Assembly (NCBI RefSeq): GCF_030527965.1
Contig: NZ_JAUMZU010000003.1
Span: 1 to 64,000 of the forward strand
Reading direction: 5' to 3'
Length of the DNA stretch: 64,000 nucleotides
Source: Neisseria sp.
Lineage (GTDB): Bacteria; Pseudomonadota; Gammaproteobacteria; Burkholderiales; Neisseriaceae
Below, piece after piece: positions 37,174 through 46,259 of the stretch. The notes beneath the pieces were generated by a model. That model was not told the DNA's origin. It did not search any database and saw only the letters and a program-made list of their open reading frames with translations. The number at the start of each line of letters is the position of its first letter. The stretch's first letter is position 1. Made by a program: the position numbers and the translations under genes.

Positions 37174-37398
37174 GGGTTTATCCGTAGCAGAACTAGGCTT
37201 ATCGGCAGGTGTGTAAAGATTCGGCCGATTATACCGAAATTTGTGGATAACTGCTATCGGAAGTGTGCGGCTGCCGGTGTTGCCAAATGGTATTTGATTG
37301 CAGGTAGGTGCCAGGATACTTGTTTATATTGATTGACAAAATATTGGGTTTGGTGTGTAATTCAACGTTTAATATCCAGATTAATTTTAGGAATTAAT
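37174..37398. other. Candidate replication-origin segment between dnaA and rpmH
   Basis: One perfect DnaA box (TGTGGATAA at 37242-37250, the complement of TTATCCACA), a one-mismatch box TGTGTAAAG at 37210-37218 and a weaker TTATCCGTA near 37178. An AT-rich stretch lies around 37320-37345. The gene context is the classic rpmH-dnaA-dnaN origin neighbourhood, but 225 bases with few boxes is small, so the true origin could lie elsewhere. Confidence 0.45.
37333..37361 (+). promoter_or_regulatory. Sigma-70 promoter of rpmH-rnpA-yidD
   Basis: TTGACA at 37333-37338, 17-base spacer, TGTAAT at 37356-37361. It lies about 40 bases before the rpmH ATG. Confidence 0.75.
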
Positions 37399-37533
37399 AT
37401 GAAACGTACTTTCCAACCTTCCGTAACCAAGCGCAAACGTACCCACGGCTTCTTGGTTCGCTCTAAAACCCGTGGCGGTCGCGCCGTATTGGCAGCGCGT
37501 CGTGCCAAAGGCCGTAAACGCCTGGCTGTTTAA
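37399..37533 (+). CDS. rpmH: 50S ribosomal protein L34
   Basis: 44 residues, very basic, starting [20 protein letters not shown], which is diagnostic for L34, and ending GRKRLAV. The ATG at 37399 is preceded by AGGAATT. The longer frame from 37333 lies in the promoter. First gene of rpmH-rnpA-yidD-yidC, transcribed away from dnaA. Confidence 0.98.
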   Translation: MKRTFQPSVTKRKRTHGFLVRSKTRGGRAVLAARRAKGRKRLAV

Positions 37534-37549
37534 TGCGTTTGGTGCTGCT

Positions 37550-37894
37550 TTGAACAGGCGCTTTAGCAAGCAATGCCGCTTATTAAAAACGGAAGAATTT
37601 TCTTCCGTTTTTGCTTTAAAAAAACAGCGGAGCCGGACGCTGTTGCAAGTTTTACAATCAGATGACAACCCGTACGGGCATGCTCGTTTGGGTTTAGTGG
37701 TGGGTAAAAAAGCTGCTAAGCGGGCAAACCGGCGCAATTACATGAAGCGTGTGATCCGAGAATGGTTTCGTCGCCATCAGCATGAGCTGGCACCTTGTGA
37801 TTTTGTGGTGCGGGTGCGCCAAAGCTTCGATGCAGCCCATGCGAAAGAGGCGAAGATTCAGCTGGCGCAGCTGATGTTGCGAAGAAAGTCTTGA
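37550..37894 (+). CDS. rnpA: Ribonuclease P protein component
   Basis: Protein subunit of RNase P, which matures tRNA 5' ends with the RnpB RNA. 114 residues. The RNR motif region [20 protein letters not shown] is clear, with [12 protein letters not shown] near the N-terminus. The start is taken as TTG at 37550, which gives [13 protein letters not shown] and lines up with neisserial RnpA; the frame opens upstream inside rpmH but has no family match there. It overlaps the yidD start. Confidence 0.92.
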   Translation: MNRRFSKQCRLLKTEEFSSVFALKKQRSRTLLQVLQSDDNPYGHARLGLVVGKKAAKRANRRNYMKRVIREWFRRHQHELAPCDFVVRVRQSFDAAHAKEAKIQLAQLMLRRKS

Positions 37895-38109
37895 TTGTGC
37901 TGCTCAGGCTATTTATTGGGTTGATTAAGTTTTACCAGTATTGCATTAGTCCGCTTATTCCGCCGCGTTGTCGCTACTCGCCGACTTGTTCGCAATATGC
38001 GCTGGAGGCAGTGAGCAAATATGGTGTTTGGAAAGGCGGCTGGCTGGCGTTGAAGCGCATTTGCCGTTGCCATCCCTGGGGCGGACATGATCATGATCCC
38101 GTTCCTTGA
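37891..38109 (+). CDS. yidD: Membrane protein insertion efficiency factor YidD
   Basis: Small membrane-associated protein that aids YidC-dependent insertion. 72 residues, with the signature [20 protein letters not shown] followed by SQYALEA, and the C-terminal [13 protein letters not shown]. Its TTG start overlaps the rnpA stop by four bases (TTGA). A GTG two codons later is possible. Conserved position between rnpA and yidC. Confidence 0.95.
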   Translation: MIVLLRLFIGLIKFYQYCISPLIPPRCRYSPTCSQYALEAVSKYGVWKGGWLALKRICRCHPWGGHDHDPVP

Positions 38110-38252
38110 GCCGCCTATTTTTTCAAGAAATAAGGCATTGCGGAGTAATAGATTACCTCCTGTATCAAACAAACATACACAAACCGTATTTATCTGCTAT
38201 CCTTTCAGAATTTTAGAAAATCCCATAACCCTCCTTTAGGAACAAACACACG

Positions 38253-39884
38253 ATGGACTTCAAAAGACTAACCATGTTTTTTGCCATTGCTTTGCTGATT
38301 ATGCTTGGCTGGGAACATTTTTTTCCTACGCCCAAGCAGCCGCAGACTGCCGCGGTACAGCAGCAGCAAAAAACGCCGTCGGCCGAACTTTCGCTTTCCC
38401 CTACTGTGCCGGTAACGGTTACGACTGATATGGTAAAAGCCGTTATTGATGAAAAAAGCGGCGATTTGCGTGGGCTGACGTTATTGAAATATAACGCTAC
38501 CGGCAACGAAAACAAAGATTTTGTATTGTTTAACGACAGTAAAGACAATATTTACATCGCCCAATCCGACTTGCAGGATATTGGCGGGCAGAGCCTGTTG
38601 AAGGATGTGAGTTTTAGTACGGCACAAAAACAATACAGCTTGAACGGCGATAAAGTGGAAGTGCGCTTGAGCGCGCCTGCAAAAGATGGTTTGCAAATAG
38701 ATAAGGTTTATACCTTCAAAAAAGGCAGCTATCTGGTTGATGTGCGTTTCGACGTGACGAATTTAAGCGGTAAACCTTTCAGGGCGCAGGCGGTTTATAA
38801 AGTTGTGCGCGACCACAATGCGCCGGAAGGCTCCGGCTACTTTACTCAAACTTATACCGGCCCGGTAGTTTATACGCCGCAAGGTAAATTCGAGAAAGTA
38901 AGCTTCAAGGATTTGGACAGTGATTTTAATTCGGGTACCGATCAAGCGGAATATGTTCGCCGGGCCAATACCGGTTGGGTGGGCATGATTCAGCATTATT
39001 TTATGGCTACTTGGATTTTGCAGCCTAAAGACGGTGCGACTGTCTGTGTTTCGGGTTGTCAGCTTGATGTCAAACGCCGTTCCGATAATCTTTATTCCTC
39101 CGGTGTGACGGTTCCTTTGCAGGAAATGCAGAATGGTCGGAAATACAGTTTCCCAATGGGTTTGTATGCTGGCCCTCAGTTGACTGATGTGATTCGCAAC
39201 GTGGCTGATAAACTGGAATTGGTTAAAGATTACGGGCGTGTTTATTATCCGGCGACAGGTTTGTTCTGGCTGTTGGAAAAATTGCATGGCTGGGTAGGCA
39301 ATTGGGGTTGGTCGATTATTCTGTTGACCATTATTGTAAAAGCCGTTTTATACCCGTTGACTAATGCGTCTTACCGTTCGATGGCCAAGATGCGTGCGGT
39401 GGCGCCTAAGTTGGAGGCTTTGAAACAACAGTATGGCGATGACCGTATGGCCCTGCAGCAGGCAATGATGCAGATGTACCGCAGTGAGAAAATTAACCCG
39501 TTGGGCGGTTGTTTGCCGATGTTGCTGCAAATTCCGGTCTTTATCGGTCTTTATTGGGCGGTGTTTGCGTCGGTGGAGTTGCGCCAGGCGCCTTGGATGG
39601 GTTGGATTACCGATCTCAGTCGAACCGATCCTTATTTTATCTTGCCGCTGATTATGGCTGGAACAATGTGGTTCCAAACTACATTAAATCCGCCACCGGC
39701 AGATCCGATGCAGGCGAAAATGATGAAAGTAATGCCGATTGCTTTTTCTGTGATGTTCTTCTTCTTCCCGGCAGGCTTGGTGCTTTACTGGGTGGTGAAT
39801 AATATTTTAAGTATCACGCAGCAATGGTATATCAATAAGGCGATTGCCAAGCAACAAGCTATGGGTGAAGTATTGGATAAATAA
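38253..39884 (+). CDS. yidC: Membrane protein insertase YidC
   Basis: Inserts inner-membrane proteins alone or with SecYEG. 543 residues: an N-terminal anchor (MDFKRLTMFFAIALLIMLGW), a large periplasmic beta-sandwich domain (about 60-330), then the conserved insertase core with GWSIILLTIIVKAVLYPLT, the SYRSMAKMRAVAPKLEALK cytoplasmic hairpin and LGGCLPMLLQIPVFIGLY. Last gene of the rpmH run, with its own terminator. Confidence 0.98.
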   Translation: MDFKRLTMFFAIALLIMLGWEHFFPTPKQPQTAAVQQQQKTPSAELSLSPTVPVTVTTDMVKAVIDEKSGDLRGLTLLKYNATGNENKDFVLFNDSKDNIYIAQSDLQDIGGQSLLKDVSFSTAQKQYSLNGDKVEVRLSAPAKDGLQIDKVYTFKKGSYLVDVRFDVTNLSGKPFRAQAVYKVVRDHNAPEGSGYFTQTYTGPVVYTPQGKFEKVSFKDLDSDFNSGTDQAEYVRRANTGWVGMIQHYFMATWILQPKDGATVCVSGCQLDVKRRSDNLYSSGVTVPLQEMQNGRKYSFPMGLYAGPQLTDVIRNVADKLELVKDYGRVYYPATGLFWLLEKLHGWVGNWGWSIILLTIIVKAVLYPLTNASYRSMAKMRAVAPKLEALKQQYGDDRMALQQAMMQMYRSEKINPLGGCLPMLLQIPVFIGLYWAVFASVELRQAPWMGWITDLSRTDPYFILPLIMAGTMWFQTTLNPPPADPMQAKMMKVMPIAFSVMFFFFPAGLVLYWVVNNILSITQQWYINKAIAKQQAMGEVLDK

Positions 39885-39899
39885 CTCTGCTCTCTAGAT

Positions 39900-39933
39900 A
39901 AATGCCTGTCTGAAAATATTCAGACAGGCATTT
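39900..39933 (+). terminator. Uptake-sequence hairpin after yidC
   Basis: AAATGCCTGTCTGAA and its complement with a short loop, followed by TTTTTT. Confidence 0.85.
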
Positions 39934-40076
39934 TTTGTTTATGCGGGTTTGGCGGTTATGATTTGACCAATGGTATTCTTAAATTATAGATGTCATTTAA
40001 CCTTTGATAGTTATGGGGGAGGAGGATTGTTGATGGTGTTGCTTTGGCTGCATCATCATGCGAGGGGTGAATCAGT

Positions 40077-40108
40077 ATGCCTGTCTGAAAGTTTTTTCAG
40101 ACAGGCAT
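40077..40108 (-). terminator. Uptake-sequence hairpin after hemN
   Basis: ATGCCTGTCTGAAA and its complement, five-base loop, 47 bases past the minus-strand hemN stop. Confidence 0.75.
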
Positions 40109-40154
40109 TTTCCTGAAATACTCAGTATCGAGGTTATTGAAGTAATAGGCTTGG

Positions 40155-41561
40155 CTATACGGTTTGCGAGTATTGGATTTTGCTTTCTCGATGACGCAGG
40201 TGATAGTCGAAAATCATCGCGATGTTGCGGATAAGGAAGCGACCTTTGGGGGTAACGGTCAGTCCGTCGGGGTGTAGCCGCAGGAGACCGAGCTGTTCTT
40301 GTTGCGCCAGGTCTTGCAATTCCGTTTGGAAATATTGGTGGAAATTGATGCCGAAAATGTCTTGATAAACCTGAAAATCGAGTGAAAATCGACACATTAA
40401 GTCTTGAATGATGTTGCGGCGGAGGATGTCGTCCTGATTAAGTTGATAGCCTCGTGTGATAGGTAGGTGACCGGAGTCAATCGCCGAATAATAAGCATTG
40501 ATGTCTTTTTCATTCTGGCTGTAGGTGCTGCCGATCTTGCCGATGCCGGAAACCCCGATGGCGATCAGATCGCAATCGGCATAGGTGGAATAACCTTGGA
40601 AGTTGCGCTGTAAACGGCCTTCATGCAGCGCAACGGTTAATTCGTCGGTGGGTTTGGCAAAGTGATCCATACCGATAAATTCATAGCCGCGGCTGGTTAG
40701 AGTTTGTACGGCATATTGGAGGATATCCAGCTTTTCTTCGCTATTGGGTACGGCTTGGGTGTCGATTCGGCGCTGAGGCTTGAAAAGATGGGGTAGATGG
40801 GCGTAATGGTACAGGGCCAGGCGATCGGGGTCGAGGGAAAGCGTAGTTTCAAGTGTCGGTTTGATGCGTTCAAGCGATTGATGGGGTAAGCCGTAGATTA
40901 AATCCACGCTAACCGATTTGAAGCCGGCTTCTCTTGCCGCTTCGATGATTTCGCGTGTTTCGGCGACGGTTTGGATGCGATTGACCGCTGTTTGTACTTT
41001 AGGATCGAAATCTTGTATGCCAACGCTCATGCGGTTGAACCCGAGTTTTTTTAAATGAAACACGGTGTCACGGCTGACTTTTCTCGGGTCTATTTCGATT
41101 GAGTACTCTCCGTCGGGGCTTAATTGGAAATGCTCGGCAATGGTGGAAAATACGTATTCCAGTTGGTCGTTGCTTAAGAATGTGGGCGTGCCGCCGCCGA
41201 AATGCAGTTGAGATAGGAGATGGCGGCCTTTTAAATGCGGGGCTAGTAATGCCATTTCGCGAGCGAGATATCGGATGTATGTGTCGGCACGGGATTTGTC
41301 TTTGGTGATGATTTTGTTGCAGCCGCAGTAATAGCAGATGGTGTTGCAGAACGGGATGTGAATATAGAGGGACAGCGGTTTGTTGAGTGCGCCTATTTGA
41401 CGCAACTCAAGCGCTTTGATGTATTCGTTTTCGCCCCATTGTGCGTTGAAACGATCGGCGGTTGGGTAAGAAGTGTAACGTGGCCCGTTGGCAGGTAGGC
41501 TGGCGATGAGGCGTCGGTCGAATTCCGGCCGGTCTGCGTTTTGAATCGGGAAGGTTTTCAT
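40155..41561 (-). CDS. hemN: Oxygen-independent coproporphyrinogen III oxidase HemN
   Basis: Radical SAM enzyme that converts coproporphyrinogen III to protoporphyrinogen IX without oxygen, in haem synthesis. 468 residues, near the 457 of E. coli HemN and much longer than HemW. The cluster motif CxxxCxxC is Cys72, Cys76 and Cys79 in FCNTICYYCGC, followed by FGGGTPTFL and SVGIQDFDPKVQ. The C-terminal HemN domain is intact. It diverges from fnr over an FNR-type box, which fits anaerobic induction. Confidence 0.95.
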   Translation of the reverse strand: MKTFPIQNADRPEFDRRLIASLPANGPRYTSYPTADRFNAQWGENEYIKALELRQIGALNKPLSLYIHIPFCNTICYYCGCNKIITKDKSRADTYIRYLAREMALLAPHLKGRHLLSQLHFGGGTPTFLSNDQLEYVFSTIAEHFQLSPDGEYSIEIDPRKVSRDTVFHLKKLGFNRMSVGIQDFDPKVQTAVNRIQTVAETREIIEAAREAGFKSVSVDLIYGLPHQSLERIKPTLETTLSLDPDRLALYHYAHLPHLFKPQRRIDTQAVPNSEEKLDILQYAVQTLTSRGYEFIGMDHFAKPTDELTVALHEGRLQRNFQGYSTYADCDLIAIGVSGIGKIGSTYSQNEKDINAYYSAIDSGHLPITRGYQLNQDDILRRNIIQDLMCRFSLDFQVYQDIFGINFHQYFQTELQDLAQQEQLGLLRLHPDGLTVTPKGRFLIRNIAMIFDYHLRHRESKIQYSQTV

Positions 41562-41629
41562 TTTAAGTAGTTTTCCGTAGTCAAAAAATTATCCGTTTGG
41601 TAGAATGAAGATATTATGATAAGCGTGCC

Positions 41630-41643
41630 TTGATATGCGTCAA
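41630..41643. promoter_or_regulatory. FNR box between hemN and fnr
   Basis: TTGATATGCGTCAA, one mismatch from the FNR consensus TTGAT-N4-ATCAA. It lies between the two divergent genes, 69 bases before the hemN start and about 70 before the fnr start. Confidence 0.75.
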
Positions 41644-41713
41644 CCTCTCATATCGTAACAGGCGATAACAAGTGTCGGCCCTCATAAAGGGTGGCAAATT
41701 GGGTATGTATTTT

Positions 41714-42448
41714 ATGACTGCACACACGAACCCTGTGGTTAAAACTTTATGTTCCTCATGTTCGCTTCGTGAACTGTGTATGCCGGTAGGTTTGATGCCT
41801 TCTGAGTTCGAACAATTAGATTCTATTATCAGGCAAAGCCGCCGATTGAAAAAAGGTGAGTTTTTGTTTCGCACTGGGGAAGTGTTTACTTCCCTGTATG
41901 CGATTCGTACTGGCTTTTTTAAGACAACGGTCGCCAGCCAAGACGGGCGGGATCAAGTAACCGGATTCTCCATGTCGGGAGAACTCATCGGAATGGATGG
42001 AATCTGTTCGCATACTCATACTTGTGACGCCGTGGCTCTGGAAGACAGCGAAGTGTGTGAAGTGCCGTTTACTCATATGGAAGAGCTCGGGCAGAAAATT
42101 CCCAGTATTCAAGCGCATTTTTTTCGTTTGATGAGCCGAGAGATTGTTAGAGATCAGGGTGTGATGCTGTTATTGGGCAATATGCGAGCAGAAGAGAGGA
42201 TTGCCGCATTTTTATTAAATTTGTCGCAACGTCTTCAAGTCAGGGGTTTTGCAGCCAATGATTTTATCCTGCGGATGTCGCGCGAAGAAATTGGTAGTTA
42301 TTTGGGACTGAAGCTGGAAACTGTTAGCCGTACGTTGTCTAAATTCCATCACGATGGTTTGGTTTCGGTGGAGCATAAGCATATCAAACTGTTAAATCCT
42401 GATGCGCTCAAGCAAATGGTTTCCGGTTGTGTGCATGCAGTTGAGTAA
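41714..42448 (+). CDS. fnr: Anaerobic transcription regulator FNR
   Basis: CRP-family regulator with an oxygen-sensing [4Fe-4S] cluster. 244 residues. The cluster ligands are Cys13, Cys16 and Cys22 (TLCSSCSLRELC) and Cys115 (SEVCEVPF). A cyclic-nucleotide-binding-like barrel is followed by the dimer helix and the helix-turn-helix SREEIGSYLGLKLETVSRTL. The ATG at 41714 was chosen by alignment with neisserial FNR; an ATG at 41705 and a GTG at 41672 are in frame. It probably controls hemN and itself through the box upstream. Confidence 0.94.
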   Translation: MTAHTNPVVKTLCSSCSLRELCMPVGLMPSEFEQLDSIIRQSRRLKKGEFLFRTGEVFTSLYAIRTGFFKTTVASQDGRDQVTGFSMSGELIGMDGICSHTHTCDAVALEDSEVCEVPFTHMEELGQKIPSIQAHFFRLMSREIVRDQGVMLLLGNMRAEERIAAFLLNLSQRLQVRGFAANDFILRMSREEIGSYLGLKLETVSRTLSKFHHDGLVSVEHKHIKLLNPDALKQMVSGCVHAVE

Positions 42449-42471
42449 TCCTGCAGTTATGAAAGAACGCT

Positions 42472-42503
42472 AAATGCCTGTCTGAAATTTCAGACAGGCA
42501 TTT
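42472..42503. terminator. Bidirectional 32-base uptake-sequence palindrome
   Basis: AAATGCCTGTCTGAAA abuts its exact complement with no loop bases, between convergent fnr and cysB. Confidence 0.8.
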
Positions 42504-42514
42504 GATTTGGAAAA

Positions 42515-43465
42515 TCAGATTGAGAAATCTTCTTCGATAGGCTCGTATAACAATTTATCGATTTTTTCTCGAGTCAGGCCGGGCACAAACATGCAAAGAA
42601 ACTCATATGTATAGCCGCGTAGATAAGAATCTGGCCGCAGGGTAATGGCGGTATAGGAAGGTTCGAATAAATGGGAAGCATCTATCATCTGCAAGCCTTG
42701 GTCGGCATTTCGGTCAAAGGCCATCTGCGCCATGATGCCGACGCCTAAACCAAGCTTCACATAAGTTTTTAACACTTCCGTATCGGCGGCAGCCAATACG
42801 ACATTTAAATTTTCTATGTTCGCTTTGTTAAAAGCATGGGAAATACTGGAATTGCCATTAAAAGCGAATTCGTAAGTAATCAGCGGATGGGCGGCAATGT
42901 CTTCTAATGTGATAGGCCCCGCTTTATTTAATAAAGGATGACCATCAGGAACGACGATGCCATGAGTCCATTGGGCGCATGGCAGGCTGCGTAGCTCATC
43001 AAAATTTTCCATGGATTCGGTGGTAATCGCAAAATCTGCCTCTCCCGATAAAACCATTTGCGCGATGGCGGAAGGGCTGCCTTGTTTGATGAAAAGTTGA
43101 ACTTTAGGATAAAGCTTAACGAATTCGGCAATGATATTGGGCAAGGCATAGCGTGCTTGAGTATGCGAGGTGGCAATAGTCAACAAACCGCTGTTATGGT
43201 CGGTGAATTCTTTACCGATATTTTTGATGTTGTGAACGTCATGTAATACCCGCTCCGCCAGTTCAAGTACGGCCTTGCCCGGAGGGGAAACGGAAACAAT
43301 ACGCTTGCCGCTGCGAATAAAAATCTGCACACCCAGCTCTTCTTCCAGCAAACGAATTTGTTTCGAAACGCCCGGTTGAGATGTGAAAAGGGCATCGGCA
43401 GCGGCTGAAACATTCAAATTATGTCGGTATACTTCCAGTGCGTAACGCAGTTGTTGTAATTTCAT
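42515..43465 (-). CDS. cysB: LysR-type regulator CysB
   Basis: Activator of sulfur assimilation genes in response to N-acetylserine. 316 residues, the CysB/Cbl length. N-terminal winged helix MKLQQLRYALEVYRHNLNVS with AADALFTSQPGVSKQIRLLE, then a periplasmic-binding-like effector domain with TTESMENFDELRSLPC and YEFAFNGNSS. Cbl is the alternative name for the paralogue; Neisseria normally has a single CysB. The start ATG is at 43465. Confidence 0.92.
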   Translation of the reverse strand: MKLQQLRYALEVYRHNLNVSAAADALFTSQPGVSKQIRLLEEELGVQIFIRSGKRIVSVSPPGKAVLELAERVLHDVHNIKNIGKEFTDHNSGLLTIATSHTQARYALPNIIAEFVKLYPKVQLFIKQGSPSAIAQMVLSGEADFAITTESMENFDELRSLPCAQWTHGIVVPDGHPLLNKAGPITLEDIAAHPLITYEFAFNGNSSISHAFNKANIENLNVVLAAADTEVLKTYVKLGLGVGIMAQMAFDRNADQGLQMIDASHLFEPSYTAITLRPDSYLRGYTYEFLCMFVPGLTREKIDKLLYEPIEEDFSI

Positions 43466-43771
43466 GGTTTGTAATCATTCGGAAGGTTTGTGGGCTGTGA
43501 ACGACAAAGGGCAGATTAATTTAGCACATTTTGCGTTTATTGCGGTGATTGGCTAAGTTTCGGAGGTCAAAGATTTTGTTTTTAATGAAGTTATCTCTCC
43601 AATTGATAGAAACGTAACGGGCAATAAATAGATTGTTCATGTTGCTTTTGTACAACTTCAATCAGGCATGTCGGACAATTTGCTTTTAAATAAATGACAC
43701 GAAGTTGATTTTTCGGCATGATTCATAACTAGGAAGCGGGCTTTTAAGCAGTCGTATGAAAAATTTCGCTA
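43466..43771. other. Intergenic region between cysB and the rmpM promoter
   Basis: Part of a 451-base gap between divergent genes. I see no further coding region, uptake pair or clear structure beyond the rmpM promoter that follows. Confidence 0.4.
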
Positions 43772-43800
43772 TTGACAGTTTGTATAGGGCTTTTTATAGT
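43772..43800 (+). promoter_or_regulatory. Strong sigma-70 promoter of rmpM
   Basis: TTGACA at 43772-43777, 17-base spacer, TATAGT at 43795-43800. It leaves a leader of about 110 bases with small inverted repeats before the ATG at 43917. Confidence 0.8.
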
Positions 43801-43916
43801 ACAAACCTGAAATATCCGAATTGCTGCGGCTAAGTGCTGTAGCCTGTATATTGTGATGTGCATCAGAAAGCCGGAGGGCTACTGTTGTACGGCAATCTTT
43901 AGATGAGGGAATAATA

Positions 43917-44681
43917 ATGACCAAACAGCTTAAATTAGGTGCTTTGATTGTTGCCGCTATTGCGTCCGGCAACGTTATGGCAAGCGAACCGCACGGTAAA
44001 GATGGTTATGTAATCAGCCGCCAATCCCATGAAATCGTACGCAACAACTACGGCGAATGCTGGCGTGACGGTTACTTTGATAAAGACTCTCAAGGTCGTG
44101 TAGAGTGTGGTGATGCTGTTGCTGCCGCTCCTGTGGCTCCTCAGTACGAAGAAGAAACTGTAGCATTGTCTGCTAAATTCTTGTTCAACTTCGACAAATA
44201 CAACCTGCGTCCGGAAGCTACCGAAACGTTGAACAATCTGGCTACCCGCTTGTCTGATGCTCGCGTTGAAAGCGCGCGCGTTGAAGGTCATACCGACTTT
44301 ATGGGTAGCGAAGAATACAACCAAAAACTTTCTCAAGAACGTGCTAACGTTGTGGCTAACTACTTGGTTAACCGCGGTGTGGCTGCTTCTAAAGTTAGCG
44401 CTGTTGGCTTGGGTGAAACACAAGCCCGCATGACTGAAACTTGCCAAGCTGAAGTAGCTAAACTGGGTAAAAAAGTTTCTAAAGCTAAACGTCGTGCAGC
44501 TCTGATTGCATGTATCGAACCTGATCGTCGCGTAGACGTTAAAATCCGTACTTTGGTTACTAAACAAGTGGCTGAAGGTCAAGCTGCTCAAGGCGAGCGC
44601 TCTGATGTGGATAACGGTTGGCATCCAGTTCCTCCCGAAAACAAATATCACGGCTTTACCCGTGAGGAAATCAAAAAATAA
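43917..44681 (+). CDS. rmpM: Outer membrane protein RmpM, OmpA family
   Basis: Periplasmic OmpA-like protein that binds peptidoglycan and stabilises porin oligomers. 254 residues: signal peptide ending NVMA at about residue 22, a short N-terminal porin-contact segment, then the OmpA_C domain with [20 protein letters not shown] and the peptidoglycan-binding Asp/Arg positions in [10 protein letters not shown] and [10 protein letters not shown]. Four cysteines occur in the mature part. There is no beta-barrel. Strong codon bias matches the porin gene. Confidence 0.96.
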   Translation: MTKQLKLGALIVAAIASGNVMASEPHGKDGYVISRQSHEIVRNNYGECWRDGYFDKDSQGRVECGDAVAAAPVAPQYEEETVALSAKFLFNFDKYNLRPEATETLNNLATRLSDARVESARVEGHTDFMGSEEYNQKLSQERANVVANYLVNRGVAASKVSAVGLGETQARMTETCQAEVAKLGKKVSKAKRRAALIACIEPDRRVDVKIRTLVTKQVAEGQAAQGERSDVDNGWHPVPPENKYHGFTREEIKK

Positions 44682-44697
44682 TTTTTGGTTTGATAGG

Positions 44698-44726
44698 AAA
44701 ACCCTGCGCAATAGCGTGGGGTTTTT
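44698..44726 (+). terminator. Intrinsic terminator of rmpM
   Basis: AAAACCC-TG-CGC, loop AATA, GCG-TG-GGGTTTT with a T run. No uptake word. Confidence 0.85.
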
Positions 44727-44801
44727 CGTATTTTCTAGGGAAACGTATTACAATATATAAAGAAGCATATATTGTCATAACTGGATGGGCTAAAGATTTT
44801 A

Positions 44802-45758
44802 ATGACGGAATTTGAATTTATCCGAACCTTTTTGCTAAGTCAGCAAGATGAGGATGTTTTGCTGGGTATCGGTGACGATGCGGCAATTGTAAGGCCGAGA
44901 ACCGGATACGATTTATGCTTCAGCAGTGATATGTTGGTTTCAGGCAGGCATTTTTTTGCCGAGGTTGCTCCGGCTGACTTGGCGCACAAGGTGCTGGCAG
45001 TAAATGTGTCGGACATGGCGGCTATGGGCGCAACACCGCGGTGGGTTTTATTGAGTGCGGCGTTTCCTCAGTTGGATAAAGATTGGCTGAAGACTTTTTG
45101 CGGTTCTTTATTCAAGCAAATGCGTCGATATGGTATTACGCTTATCGGCGGCGATACAACCCGAGGGGATTTGGTTTTTAATATTACGATTATCGGTGAA
45201 CTGCCGTGCGGTTTAGGGCTGAAACGGTCGTCGGCCAAAGTAGGGGACGATATTTGGGTTTCCGGTAGCGTTGGCATGGCGGCGGCGGCTCTTGATGGCT
45301 ATTTGGGTAAAATACGTTTACCTGAAAAGGTGTGGCAGGCATGTAAGACAAAGTTATTGCGGCCTGTGCCGCGAGTGGATTTGGGAAAGTCGTTATTAAA
45401 CTTGGCACATGCGGCGCAGGATGTTTCCGACGGTTTAGCTCAGGATTTGGGGCATATTTTGGATGCTTCCGGTGTTGGTGCTCAATTGTGGGCGGATCAG
45501 CTTCCTGTGTTGCCTGACTTGAGAAATTGCGTTGAAAAAAGAGATTTGCTTAAATGGCAGTTGAGCGGGGGCGATGATTATGAATTGTTGTTTACCGCGC
45601 CGGAAGCTTTAAGAAATCAAATTTTGACGGCAAGCGAAATCTGTGCGACACCGGTTACCCGTGTGGGAAAAATTTTGTCGGAAACTGGGCTGCATATTTC
45701 CGACGGTGCTGGCTGCGAAATCCGGCTGGATAAAATGGGATTTGATCATTTTGACTGA
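44802..45758 (+). CDS. thiL: Thiamine-monophosphate kinase ThiL
   Basis: Makes thiamine diphosphate from thiamine monophosphate. 318 residues, PurM/AIR-synthetase fold. The N-terminal MTEFEFIRTFL and LLGIGDDAAIV bind Mg-ATP; SSDMLVSGRHF, VNVSDMAAMGATP, IGGDTTRGD and LSGGDDYELLFT are conserved. First gene of the thiL-pgpA-apaG run; its end overlaps pgpA by eight bases. Confidence 0.96.
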   Translation: MTEFEFIRTFLLSQQDEDVLLGIGDDAAIVRPRTGYDLCFSSDMLVSGRHFFAEVAPADLAHKVLAVNVSDMAAMGATPRWVLLSAAFPQLDKDWLKTFCGSLFKQMRRYGITLIGGDTTRGDLVFNITIIGELPCGLGLKRSSAKVGDDIWVSGSVGMAAAALDGYLGKIRLPEKVWQACKTKLLRPVPRVDLGKSLLNLAHAAQDVSDGLAQDLGHILDASGVGAQLWADQLPVLPDLRNCVEKRDLLKWQLSGGDDYELLFTAPEALRNQILTASEICATPVTRVGKILSETGLHISDGAGCEIRLDKMGFDHFD

Positions 45759-46245
45759 GTTTAAACCGACATTCAAATGGATCTGGCAGCGCCCGGTGTG
45801 TTTTTTGGGCTTTGGTTTCGGTACGGGTTTGTCGCCTGTGATGCCCGGAACTGTAGGTACGCTGCCGGCATTGCCGCTGACCTTTTTGTTGGTCAAACTA
45901 GGTATTTCTGGCGGCTGGTTTTTATTGTTATGTACTTTGTTGTTTTGGGTTGGTATTTGGATTTGTGATGTAACCGAGCGCGAATTGGGGTTGCAGGATT
46001 ACGGCGGCATTGTATGGGATGAAATCGTAGCCATGATGCTGGTGTTGATTTGGGTGCCCCTGTCGCCGGGCTGGTGGATGGCCGCTTTTGTGGCATTCCG
46101 TTTGTTCGATATGTTGAAGCCATGGCCGATAAGGTGGTTTGACCGGCGTGTGCACGGTGGCTTTGGGATTATGTTGGATGATGTGATTGCCGCAGGGTTT
46201 TCGGTGTTGGTGCTGAGTGTAGCCCGGGTGTTTGTGCCTGTCTGA
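45751..46245 (+). CDS. pgpA: Phosphatidylglycerophosphatase A
   Basis: Dephosphorylates phosphatidylglycerophosphate to phosphatidylglycerol in the inner membrane. About 164 residues with four hydrophobic segments. GFGTGLSPVMPGTVGTLPAL and YGGIVWDEIVAMM are the family motifs. I start it at the TTG at 45751 (then TEFKPTFKWIW), which overlaps the thiL stop and has GGGA ten bases upstream; a TTG at 45742 is the alternative. ThiL-PgpA is a conserved pair in proteobacteria. Confidence 0.92.
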   Translation: MTEFKPTFKWIWQRPVCFLGFGFGTGLSPVMPGTVGTLPALPLTFLLVKLGISGGWFLLLCTLLFWVGIWICDVTERELGLQDYGGIVWDEIVAMMLVLIWVPLSPGWWMAAFVAFRLFDMLKPWPIRWFDRRVHGGFGIMLDDVIAAGFSVLVLSVARVFVPV

Positions 46246-46259
46246 AAAGGAGGATGGAT

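Noticed and set aside
40032..40115. 27-residue ORF with a very strong GGAGGAGGA ribosome-binding site and three His codons, between yidC and hemN
   Set aside because: It reads through the uptake-sequence hairpin, lies between convergent genes and has no downstream gene to lead; probably chance, though the ribosome-binding site is striking.
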